From the NCBI RefSeq assembly GCF_010894435.1, contig NZ_JAAIXZ010000010.1:62001-126000 (forward strand): 64,000 bases of DNA, given 5' to 3'. Position numbers and translations under genes: made by a program. The stretch comes from Pyxidicoccus trucidator. Lineage in GTDB: Bacteria; Myxococcota; Myxococcia; Myxococcales; Myxococcaceae. Below, one piece after another: positions 29,644-37,256 of the stretch (position 1 is the first letter of the stretch; each line of letters starts with the position of its first letter). The notes beneath the pieces are model-generated. The model did not search any database, had not been told where the DNA came from, and saw only the letters and a program-made list of their open reading frames with translations.

Positions 29644-32471
29644 GCGCCACCCTTTCTCCCGTGAGCCCTTCCATGAAGACTCCCTCCTTCCGTGGCGGCC
29701 TCGCGCTGCTGCTGCTGGCGCTCGTCGCGGTCCTCCCCGTGACTGCGCTCGCCGCGAGCCAGAACTACGGCCGCGTGGCCGGCTACGTGTACGACCCGAC
29801 GGGCGCCCCGCTCTCCGAGGTGCCCCTCACCGTGAGCGGCCCGGCGCTGCAGCAGCCCCAGTCGCGCACCAGCGGCGAGGACGGCCGCTTCGAGTTCGGC
29901 ACCCTGCCCCCGGGCGAGGGCTACGTGCTCGAGGTCAACGTCCCCGGCTTCGCCCCCATCAAGAGGACGGGCATCACCGTCCTGCTCGGCCAGGCCACGC
30001 AGGTGGACGTGAAGCTGGAGGTGTTCACCGAGGCGCAGGCGGTGGCCACCTATGAAATCGTCGAGAAGGTCAACCCCATCATCAACCCGGACTCCGCGCA
30101 GATGGGCGCGGTGATGAACGCGGAGAAGGCGGCCACCTCGCCCGTCTTCACGCAGGTGCAGGCCATGCCCCAGCTCGTGGCGGGTGTGGGCCAGGGCAAC
30201 GCGCCCAGCCTGCGCGCCGGCCTGTCGCGCTACGGCAAGTTCTACGTGGACGGCATGGACACGTCCGACGTGGTGGACGGCAGCATCAGCTCGCCGATGA
30301 GCTTCTACGCGGTGGAGAACTTCGAGGTCATCACCGGCGGCCTGGATGCCCAGTACAACTCGCTGGGCCTCATCGAGAACGTCGTCAGCAAGAGCGGCTC
30401 CAACAAGTTCACCTACGACGTGACGATGATTCTCTCGCCGGCCTGGGCGAACGCGAAGTACCGGGGCGCGGCCAACCAGAACCCCAACGTGGCCAACTAC
30501 ACGCAGAACGAGGTGCCGCTGTCGGAGACGGCCTTCTACAGTCCGCTGGTGGGCGTGGGCGGCCCCATCATCAAGGACAAGCTGTGGTTCTACCTCTCCG
30601 GCCAGTGGAACTTCTCCCAGCGCGAGACGCCGCTGGGTGAGGAGAACCGCCGGACCGACACGGAGACGCGCCTGGCCCGCCTGAAGCTCACCTGGCAGCC
30701 CACGGCGAAGGACCGCGTGTCTCTGGCGTTCAACTACGACAACAACGCCATCACCAACCAGGTTGCCCAGACGTCCGCCACCCCGGAAGCGGAGACGCAG
30801 ATTGACCGCGGCGGCTTCTTCGCCATCGTCAACTACGACCGGAGCATCACCGACAACGTCCTCTTCCAGCTCCAGACGGGCACCACCTACAAGGACATCT
30901 GGCAGGGCCCGATGAACGAGGACTCGCAGGACATTGCCCACATCTACAACAGCACCACGTACCGGAACGCCGGTGCGCTGCGCAACGAGGTGGGCAACCT
31001 GGTGACCGAGCAGCGCATGCGCTACCAGTTCGACCCGACGCTGCTCTTCAAGGTGAAGAACCACCAGATGAAGGCGGGCCTGCAGGTCAGCTACCTGAGC
31101 GGCGAGAAGACGGCGCAGGTGATTGGCAACAGCCGCTTCAATGACCGCAATGGCGAGTGCAACCCGGACGACCCGGCGACCTTCCAGTTCTGCAACGAGC
31201 GCATCGACTTCTACAACTCCGAGGGCGTGCAGGCCCCGCTGACCACCGAGGCTGGCGACCTCATCACCGGCGCCTTCTTCCAGGACCGCTGGAACGTCAA
31301 CCGCTACCTCACGCTGGTGGCCGGTCTGCGCGCGGACGTGGGCCGGCTGTACGGCGACAACGACCAGTTCATCACCAACCTGGTGGGCGTGGGCCCGCGC
31401 CTGTCGGCCACGTACGACCTGTTCGGCAACCGGACGACGCTCGTCAAGGCGCACTACGGCCGCTCGAACGAGGTGGGTGACGTCTTCATCGCCCAGCACG
31501 CCAACCCGGACCTGCTCCAGGTGCGCTCCACCTTCAGCGGCGGCGCCTTCGCGGACTGTGCGCCGGACACCGTCGGCAACAGCCAGTGCAGCGTCTCGGG
31601 CGGCCCCTCCGGCCGCTTCTTCGACAAGGGCAGCCACACCCCGCCGCACGTGGACGAGCTCGCTTTCGGCCTGCACCACGCGCTGAGCGAGCAGTCCGTC
31701 ATCGGCGTCGACCTCACCTACCGCAAGTACTCGAACATGTGGGTGGACGAGGAGATCAACCGCATCTGGGATCCGTCCGGGCAGCGCGTGGTGGGCTACG
31801 TGGACGGTGTGAATCACACGGTGGTGAAGATCCACAACCCGGACGACGCCTGGCGCGACTACCGGGGCATGGACCTGTGGGTGCAGGGCAGGACGGGCCC
31901 GTGGGATCTGCTCGCGAACTACACCCTGGCCTACAGCAACGGCACGGTGGGTGACTACTTCGACGGCTACGGCTTCAACCCCCGTTTCAAGCGCTTCTTC
32001 GAGGGCCCGTCGCCGGAGGACATCCGCCACACGATGAAGGGCTCCATCGGGTACACCACCCGCTTCGGGCTCGACTTCGGCCTGCGCTTCAACTACCGCA
32101 CCGGCGCCCCGATGTGGATGTTCCAGGAGGGCACCGTGGACCGGCAGCGCGTGGTGCGCTCGCCGCGCGGCACCGGCCACTCCTACAACACCGGCAACGG
32201 CATCCCGGACTTCAATGACCCGGCGGCCGTCTCCCAGCTGCGCCAGCCGAGCCAGTTCCTGTTCGACATCCAGGCCCGGTATGACCTGAACCGCCTGGTG
32301 AAGACGAACGAGACCAAGATGGAGCTCACGCTCATCATGTTCAACGTGCTCAACAACAGCGACGTCACGTTCGTGCAGGAGCAGTACCGCGCCACCAACA
32401 ACCGCTTCGGCACGGCGACGAGCCGCCGCAGCCCGATGCAGGCCGAGCTGCTGCTGCGCGTGCGCAACTAG
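29640..32471 (+). CDS. TonB-dependent outer-membrane receptor, Oar-like
   Basis: 943 residues from the GTG at 29640, or 932 from ATG 29673. GTG is favoured by GGGGAG six bases upstream and by the GTGA overlap with the previous gene. A signal peptide (GLALLLLALVAVLPVTALAA) precedes a carboxypeptidase-regulatory beta-sandwich (GYVYDPTGAPLSEVPLTVSG). A plug domain (GLSRYGKFYVDGMDTSDV ... ITGGLDAQYNSLG) and a long 22-strand-type barrel ending in an aromatic-poor strand (QAELLLRVRN) follow. The N-terminal sandwich plus plug is the Oar layout; Oar of M. xanthus is about 1,080 residues, so this is shorter. The ligand is unknown. The neighbouring nucleotidase suggests a phosphorylated nutrient, as inference only. 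Confidence 0.88.
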   Translation: MSATLSPVSPSMKTPSFRGGLALLLLALVAVLPVTALAASQNYGRVAGYVYDPTGAPLSEVPLTVSGPALQQPQSRTSGEDGRFEFGTLPPGEGYVLEVNVPGFAPIKRTGITVLLGQATQVDVKLEVFTEAQAVATYEIVEKVNPIINPDSAQMGAVMNAEKAATSPVFTQVQAMPQLVAGVGQGNAPSLRAGLSRYGKFYVDGMDTSDVVDGSISSPMSFYAVENFEVITGGLDAQYNSLGLIENVVSKSGSNKFTYDVTMILSPAWANAKYRGAANQNPNVANYTQNEVPLSETAFYSPLVGVGGPIIKDKLWFYLSGQWNFSQRETPLGEENRRTDTETRLARLKLTWQPTAKDRVSLAFNYDNNAITNQVAQTSATPEAETQIDRGGFFAIVNYDRSITDNVLFQLQTGTTYKDIWQGPMNEDSQDIAHIYNSTTYRNAGALRNEVGNLVTEQRMRYQFDPTLLFKVKNHQMKAGLQVSYLSGEKTAQVIGNSRFNDRNGECNPDDPATFQFCNERIDFYNSEGVQAPLTTEAGDLITGAFFQDRWNVNRYLTLVAGLRADVGRLYGDNDQFITNLVGVGPRLSATYDLFGNRTTLVKAHYGRSNEVGDVFIAQHANPDLLQVRSTFSGGAFADCAPDTVGNSQCSVSGGPSGRFFDKGSHTPPHVDELAFGLHHALSEQSVIGVDLTYRKYSNMWVDEEINRIWDPSGQRVVGYVDGVNHTVVKIHNPDDAWRDYRGMDLWVQGRTGPWDLLANYTLAYSNGTVGDYFDGYGFNPRFKRFFEGPSPEDIRHTMKGSIGYTTRFGLDFGLRFNYRTGAPMWMFQEGTVDRQRVVRSPRGTGHSYNTGNGIPDFNDPAAVSQLRQPSQFLFDIQARYDLNRLVKTNETKMELTLIMFNVLNNSDVTFVQEQYRATNNRFGTATSRRSPMQAELLLRVRN

Positions 32472-32484
32472 CCCTGCGGTCCTC

Positions 32485-32510
32485 GCTCCCGGAGGCCTGA
32501 CTCCGGGAGC
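32485..32510 (+). terminator. First of two hairpins after the TonB receptor gene
   Basis: Perfect 10-base stem GCTCCCGGAG/CTCCGGGAGC with the 6-base loop GCCTGA, beginning 13 bases after the stop. No U-tract follows. Confidence 0.6.
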
Positions 32511-32530
32511 CGTGGCCCACAGGGGCATAC

Positions 32531-32571
32531 CGGGGCTCCTCGCGTTCGCTCGCGGGGGGCCCCGTGTCTTT
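32531..32571 (+). terminator. Second hairpin with T-rich tail
   Basis: Fourteen-base stem (32531-32544 with 32551-32564, including two G-T pairs), loop TTCGCT, followed by TGTCTTT. This is the best intrinsic terminator shape in the window. It separates the receptor gene from the nucleotidase 59 bases downstream. Confidence 0.7.
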
Positions 32572-32629
32572 GCGGGCGCCTCCGCCGAGGCCGCTTGAAC
32601 CCGGCGGTGTTGCCGTTCTAGACGGGCGT

Positions 32630-34465
32630 GTGACTTCCGCCACCCGTCCGCGCCTCCTCGGGCTGCTGTCCGCCCTCCTCGCCGCCTGCGCCTCCACTCC
32701 GCCCGTGCCGGAGGCCGCCCCCGTGGCGCCGCTGCCCCTGCGCCCCAGCGCGGCGGAGGCCGCGCCCGAGCCCCTCCGCATCACCGTGGTGGGGACCAAT
32801 GACCTGCACGGCTGGGTGATGCCTTCCCGTGCCACGCTGCCGGATGGCACCGGGGTGGAGCAGGGCGGGCTGGCGACGCTCGCCGGCTACGTGGCGGTCC
32901 TCCGGGCGGAGAACCCGGACGGGGTGCTGCTCCTGGACGGAGGAGACCTCTTCCAGGGCACGCTGGCCTCCAACCTCACCGAGGGCGAGGTGGTCATCGG
33001 CGCGATGAACGCGCTCCGCTATGACGCCTCGGCGCTCGGAAACCACGAGTTCGACTACGGCCCCGTGGGGCCGCGCTCGGTGGCGCTCGCCGGGGACGAC
33101 CCCTTCGGCGCGCTCAAGGCCCGCATTGCCCAGGCGCGCTTCCCGGTGCTCGGCGTCAACGTCACCGACAGCGAGACGGGTGTGGGCCCTACCTGGCTGG
33201 GCAACGAGGGCACGCTGCTGGTGGAGCGGCGGGGGGTGCGCATCGGCATCCTCGGGCTGGCCACGCCCCACACCCCGAAGGTGACCAACCCGGTGAACGT
33301 GGCGAGCCTGCGCTTCGCTCCCCTGGCTCCGGCGGCGCTCGCCGCGGCCCAGCGCCTGCGCGCCCGTGGGGCCGAGGTGGTGGTCGCGGTGGCCCACGCT
33401 GGCGCGGTCTGCAAGCGCCTGGACGACCCGCGCGACGCCTCCTCGTGCGACCGTGGGGACAGTGAGATTGTCGAGCTCCTGGAGTCGCTGCCAGAGGGCA
33501 CGCTGGACGCGGTGGTGGCCGGGCACACGCACCAGCCGGTGGGCCACTTCATCCGCGGCACGCCGGTCATCGAGACGTCGGGCAAGGGCCGCGCCTTCGG
33601 GCTCGTGGAACTCTTCGTGGACCCGGTGACGCGCAAGGTGCTCCCCGAGCGGACCTTGCTGCAGGGCTCAGTCCCGGTGTGCGCGCGGGTGGACGCGGCG
33701 CTGGGCACGTGTGAGGAGCGGAAGCTGAAGGAGGCGAAGCGGCTCGAGCTCGTTTCCGCCACCTTCCGCGGGCGCGTGGTGGTGGCCGACGCGACGCTGG
33801 AGGCGCAGCTCGCCGAGGCGCTCGCCCGCGTGGAGGAGGTGCAGCGGCGCCCACTGGGGGTGCGCGTGCCGGCGGCGCTCACCCGCAGCCACGACACGGA
33901 GAGCCCTCTCGGAAGCGTGCTGGCGGACGCGCTGCGCGAAGTCACGGGGTCCGACGTGGCCCTGCTCAACAGCGGCGGCCTGCGCGCGGACCTGCCGGCC
34001 GGCGAGCTCACCTACGGCACGGTCTACGAGGTGCTTCCCTTCGACAACACCCTCGCCGTCGTCACCGTCACGGCACCGGAGCTGCTGCGGCTGCTGGAGG
34101 CCGCCTATGGACGCAAGGGCACCTTCCAGGTGTCGGGGCTGAAGGTGGGGGTGGGGGAGTGCAACGGGCTGCAGCGGCTCGTCTCCGTCACCCTTCCGTC
34201 CGGAAAGCCCCTTCCGGCCGGGAAGCGTTTCCGGGTGGCCATGCCCGACTTCCTGGCGCGCGGTGGCAGCGGGCTGGAGGAGGCGCTCAAGGCGCTGCCT
34301 CCCGCAAGCATCGACCTGGGCGAGCGCCATGCGCTGACCCTGCGCGACGCGCTCATCGAGCACTGGAAGGCACGAGGCAAGCCGCTGGTGGCGCCTGTGC
34401 CCGGCCGCATCCTGCGCGCAAGCGAAGCGGCTGGCTGCGCCACGGAGGCCGCCGGGCGCCCCTGA
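32630..34465 (+). CDS. Lipoprotein 5'-nucleotidase / UshA-like metallophosphatase
   Basis: 611 residues. The GTG start gives a lipoprotein signal (RLLGLLSALLAACAS). The N-terminal metallophosphoesterase domain has all five blocks: VGTNDLHGW, LLDGGDLFQG, ALGNHEFDYG, VAVAHAGAV and VAGHTHQPVG. The C-terminal 5'-nucleotidase domain has LLNSGGLRADLPAG and EVLPFDNTLAVVT, the substrate-binding segment. It should hydrolyse nucleotides or sugar nucleotides at the cell surface or in the periplasm, feeding nucleosides and phosphate. It follows the TonB receptor on the same strand but beyond a strong hairpin pair, so it may have its own promoter. It ends inside a bidirectional hairpin shared with the P450. 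Confidence 0.92.
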   Translation: MTSATRPRLLGLLSALLAACASTPPVPEAAPVAPLPLRPSAAEAAPEPLRITVVGTNDLHGWVMPSRATLPDGTGVEQGGLATLAGYVAVLRAENPDGVLLLDGGDLFQGTLASNLTEGEVVIGAMNALRYDASALGNHEFDYGPVGPRSVALAGDDPFGALKARIAQARFPVLGVNVTDSETGVGPTWLGNEGTLLVERRGVRIGILGLATPHTPKVTNPVNVASLRFAPLAPAALAAAQRLRARGAEVVVAVAHAGAVCKRLDDPRDASSCDRGDSEIVELLESLPEGTLDAVVAGHTHQPVGHFIRGTPVIETSGKGRAFGLVELFVDPVTRKVLPERTLLQGSVPVCARVDAALGTCEERKLKEAKRLELVSATFRGRVVVADATLEAQLAEALARVEEVQRRPLGVRVPAALTRSHDTESPLGSVLADALREVTGSDVALLNSGGLRADLPAGELTYGTVYEVLPFDNTLAVVTVTAPELLRLLEAAYGRKGTFQVSGLKVGVGECNGLQRLVSVTLPSGKPLPAGKRFRVAMPDFLARGGSGLEEALKALPPASIDLGERHALTLRDALIEHWKARGKPLVAPVPGRILRASEAAGCATEAAGRP

Positions 34466-34483
34466 GAGGCGCCCGGCCCTCCG
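34443..34483. terminator. Bidirectional hairpin overlapping the nucleotidase stop codon
   Basis: Inner perfect stem GCCGGGCGCC/GGCGCCCGGC (34451-34460 with 34468-34477) plus outer CGGAGG/CCTCCG (34443-34448 with 34478-34483), separated by a 2-base bulge. The stop TGA (34463-34465) is in the loop. It lies between the convergent nucleotidase and P450 genes. Confidence 0.7.
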
Positions 34484-34490
34484 CTGAGGC

Positions 34491-35747
34491 CTACGCCGGT
34501 ACGTCCCAGGCGATGGGCAGGTGCTCGAAGCCGCGGAGCATGAGGTACGGCCGGCGCACCGCGGGCTCGTCCGTGCGCAGCCGCAGGTTGGGCAGCCGCT
34601 GCAGGAGCTGCTCGAAGGCAATCCGCCCCTCCAGCTTCGCCAGCGGGGCGCCCACGCAGAAGTGGATGCCCTTGCCGAACGCGAGGTGCTTCTTCGCGTC
34701 GGTGCGGCGGATGTCGAAGCGGTCCGGGTCGGAGAACTGCGTCTCGTCGTGGTTGCCGGACTCGTAGAGGATGAACAGCCGCGCGCCCTTCGGGAGGGAG
34801 ACCCCGCCGAGCGTCGTGTCCGTCGTCACCTGGCGGAAGAAGCCCCGGATGGGCGGCTCCTTGCGCAGCATCTCATCGAGGGCGTTGGGCAGCAGGCTCA
34901 GGTCTTCCCTCACCGCCTTCAGCTGCTCGGGGGCCGAGAGCAGCAGCCACATACCGCTGCCGATGAAGCTCGTCGTCGTCTCATGGCCGGCGGACATCAG
35001 GTCCATGGCGTTGCAGACCGCCTCCTGCTCGCTCATGGGCGCGGTGCCGCCCATCGACTGCGGCACGAGGAGCGTGAGCAGGTCCTCGCGAGGCTTGCGG
35101 CTCCGCTCGAGGAGCTTCTCCTTGAAGTAGCGCTCCATGGCGATGAAGCCGTGCGCGCACTCGACCTGCTGCTCGATGGGCGCTGTCGCCGACATCAGCA
35201 CCGTCTTGTCGTCGGACCAGCCCTTGAGCTGCTGCATGTCCGCGCGCGACACTCCGAGCAGGTCGCAGATGATGAAGCCAGGCAGCGCATAGGCGAACTG
35301 CTGAATCAGGTCCACCTGGCCGTCGTTCACGAAGCCATCGATGAGCCCGTTCGTGGTTGCCCGGATGGCGGGCTCCATCGCGGCGATGCGCTGGGGGCTC
35401 AAGGCCCGGCCGAACACGTTGCGGATGCGCGTGTGGTCCGGCGGGTCGCTCTGCACGAGGGAGAGGAACCGGGAGTAGCCCTGCGCGAGGACCTTGCGCA
35501 CCTCGGGGTGCGGCTCGGCCCGGGCCTCGAGCGCTCCCACGGAGGAGAAGCGCGCGGTGTCCCGCTCCACCTCGGCGATGTCCGCGTACCGGGTGACGAC
35601 CCACAGGTCGAACATGGGGCTGTGGAAGATGGGCCGCTCGCGGCGCAGCCGCGTGTACATCGCGAAGGGGTTCTCTATCTGGTCGGGGGCCAGCGGGTTG
35701 AAGGCGGCCGCCAGATCGTCCTCGGGGCGCCCGTTCTGGGTGGTCAT
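34491..35747 (-). CDS. Cytochrome P450
   Basis: 418-residue soluble bacterial P450. The heme-binding loop is FGKGIHFCVGAPLAKLEG with thiolate Cys364. The I-helix oxygen-activation motif is SAGHETTTS, and the K-helix ExxR is EMLR. Length and lack of a membrane anchor are typical of bacterial class I enzymes, which need a ferredoxin and reductase; neither is adjacent. No biosynthetic gene cluster surrounds it, so it is an orphan oxygenase of unknown substrate, resembling CYP107/CYP109-type hydroxylases by eye. ATG 35747 was chosen; an in-frame GTG at 35783 is a less likely alternative. Confidence 0.92.
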   Translation of the reverse strand: MTTQNGRPEDDLAAAFNPLAPDQIENPFAMYTRLRRERPIFHSPMFDLWVVTRYADIAEVERDTARFSSVGALEARAEPHPEVRKVLAQGYSRFLSLVQSDPPDHTRIRNVFGRALSPQRIAAMEPAIRATTNGLIDGFVNDGQVDLIQQFAYALPGFIICDLLGVSRADMQQLKGWSDDKTVLMSATAPIEQQVECAHGFIAMERYFKEKLLERSRKPREDLLTLLVPQSMGGTAPMSEQEAVCNAMDLMSAGHETTTSFIGSGMWLLLSAPEQLKAVREDLSLLPNALDEMLRKEPPIRGFFRQVTTDTTLGGVSLPKGARLFILYESGNHDETQFSDPDRFDIRRTDAKKHLAFGKGIHFCVGAPLAKLEGRIAFEQLLQRLPNLRLRTDEPAVRRPYLMLRGFEHLPIAWDVPA

Positions 35748-35935
35748 CCCATGATCATAGAACGCCCGCCCCACGGAGTTCACGGGAATGCCGCTTTCGC
35801 CTACACGGGGTGTCGTCTGGCGGAGCAGGTCTCCTCCAGGAGCGCGGCGTGGACCGTGGTAATAACGACGGTCGCGTGCTTCCCCGTGGTGCCACAGGCA
35901 CCGTCACCCGCCCACCTCCCAGACAGGAACAACAC

Positions 35936-36262
35936 GTGAACTCCAGACCGTGGCGATGGCTCCTTGCCCTGACTCTCACTGCATGTTCCGGCGTGGACCC
36001 TGGAGACGAGGGGACGGACGCGCCGACCGGAATGGAGTGCACCACGGAGCTGCGGCCCCACTTCGACGGCGAGGGCTGCTGCGGCGAGCCGGTGGCGGAG
36101 CCGCTCTGCTCCACGGGGACCATCGTGTTCTGCGAGGTCCGTGACGCCCGCTCCGAGCCTGTCAGCTGCTACTACAAGCACAACAACACGAAGCTGCGCT
36201 GCAAGAGCTGCCGGGACACGAGCGGCTGCGTGAACGAGGCGGAGCGGGTCTGCGGGGTGTGA
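35936..36262 (+). CDS. Small cysteine-rich lipoprotein
   Basis: 108 residues. Type II signal peptide with lipobox LTLTACS (Cys17), then a Gly/Asp/Glu spacer. A compact domain follows with ten further cysteines (35, 48, 49, 58, 66, 78, 89, 92, 98, 106), enough for five disulfides. No family recognised. The GTG start has AGGA eight bases upstream. It is divergent from the P450 and convergent with the 252-residue protein at 36333. Codon use is normal for the window. Probably an outer-membrane or surface protein; role unknown. Confidence 0.75.
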   Translation: MNSRPWRWLLALTLTACSGVDPGDEGTDAPTGMECTTELRPHFDGEGCCGEPVAEPLCSTGTIVFCEVRDARSEPVSCYYKHNNTKLRCKSCRDTSGCVNEAERVCGV

Positions 36263-36332
36263 AGGCCTGCGGCGTGCGGTCCACCTGGGCTGAAGCCTCC
36301 GGCGGCTGGCGCAGTTGGGGCCACTGCCCCGC

Positions 36333-37091
36333 TCAGTCCAGGCCCGCCGTCACGCGCGCCACCAGCCAGAAGGTCCCCCTGACGATGTTGCCGGGCTGCA
36401 GCCGGGGCGTCCTCTCGTCGGCCGCCGCGAGCACGTCGTACACACCGCCGTAGGTCCGCACGAGGGCGTGCTGGAACGGCTGGCCGGTGACGCCGTTGGT
36501 GCGCACGTCCGCAGCCTCGACGTGCCCGGTGAAGTGGGCCCGGGGCTCGACGGGCGGAGGAGGGCCGCCCTTCTTCATGAGCGCGGCGGGGTTGGGGATG
36601 AAGAACTGCGAGCCCAACTGCCCCTTGCCCGGCTTGCGCGAGGCCTCGTAGGCAGCCTTGTCCGGCCAGGCCTGCAGCGACTCGGCGAAGGCGCACGGTG
36701 CCAGCTCCAGCGCCGCGCCGGCCTGGATGCGCTCGCGCACCAGCACGAGGTCCTCGAGCTTCGTGGCGAACGGGTAGAGGACGTGGCCCTCGGAGTCGAC
36801 TACCTCGGCCTCGAGCAGGTCGCAGAAGCGGCAGCTCTTGTTGGCGGCGAAGCCGGTGGCGCGCACCCGTAGGCGCGACTCCGCCCGGAAGCCCGGAGTG
36901 GAGCACTCCACCTGGCCCTCGCGGGTGAAGACGAAGCCGTAGCTGGCCCCCGAGGCGTCGGACCACAGCTTCAGCTCATGGCCGGGCGTCGTGCCCGCGG
37001 TCGTGGTGTGCTCCAGCAGGGAGTCCAGGACGCGTGCGAAGGACGCCCGGTCGGTGGCGTGGATTCCGATGCAGGCCAGGTGGTTCGCCAT
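36333..37091 (-). CDS. Conserved-looking protein of unknown function
   Basis: 252 residues starting MANHLACIGIHATDRASF. No signal peptide or membrane segment. It contains a CRFCDLLEAEV motif near residue 107, which could bind metal or be structural, and a Pro run (GGPPPPVEP) near residue 195. The last third (AHFTGHVEAADV ... VRTYGGVYDVLAA) looks like a small beta-barrel. No catalytic signature recognised. The start was chosen at ATG 37091, the first Met with clear coding character; an upstream in-frame extension to about 37199 is Arg-rich and looks non-coding. The 165 bases to the next gene are the divergent promoter region. Confidence 0.75.
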   Translation of the reverse strand: MANHLACIGIHATDRASFARVLDSLLEHTTTAGTTPGHELKLWSDASGASYGFVFTREGQVECSTPGFRAESRLRVRATGFAANKSCRFCDLLEAEVVDSEGHVLYPFATKLEDLVLVRERIQAGAALELAPCAFAESLQAWPDKAAYEASRKPGKGQLGSQFFIPNPAALMKKGGPPPPVEPRAHFTGHVEAADVRTNGVTGQPFQHALVRTYGGVYDVLAAADERTPRLQPGNIVRGTFWLVARVTAGLD

Positions 37092-37256
37092 CCACCCAAG
37101 CCTACTGCTTCGCCGCGCCGCGCACCTCGAGGCATTCTGCGGCGACACCCAGCCGCAGCGTGGAATGCCCCAGCTTCCGGCGCGCGTGGGAAGCGTCAAG
37201 GGTCGAGGTCAGGATGCAAGCCCCTACCCGTGAGTGCTCCCCGGGAGGAGATTGAA

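Noticed and set aside
29541-32528. 995-codon minus-strand frame opposite the TonB receptor
   Set aside because: Low-complexity His/Arg/Val/Gly translation; the plus strand has a complete receptor with plug and barrel motifs.
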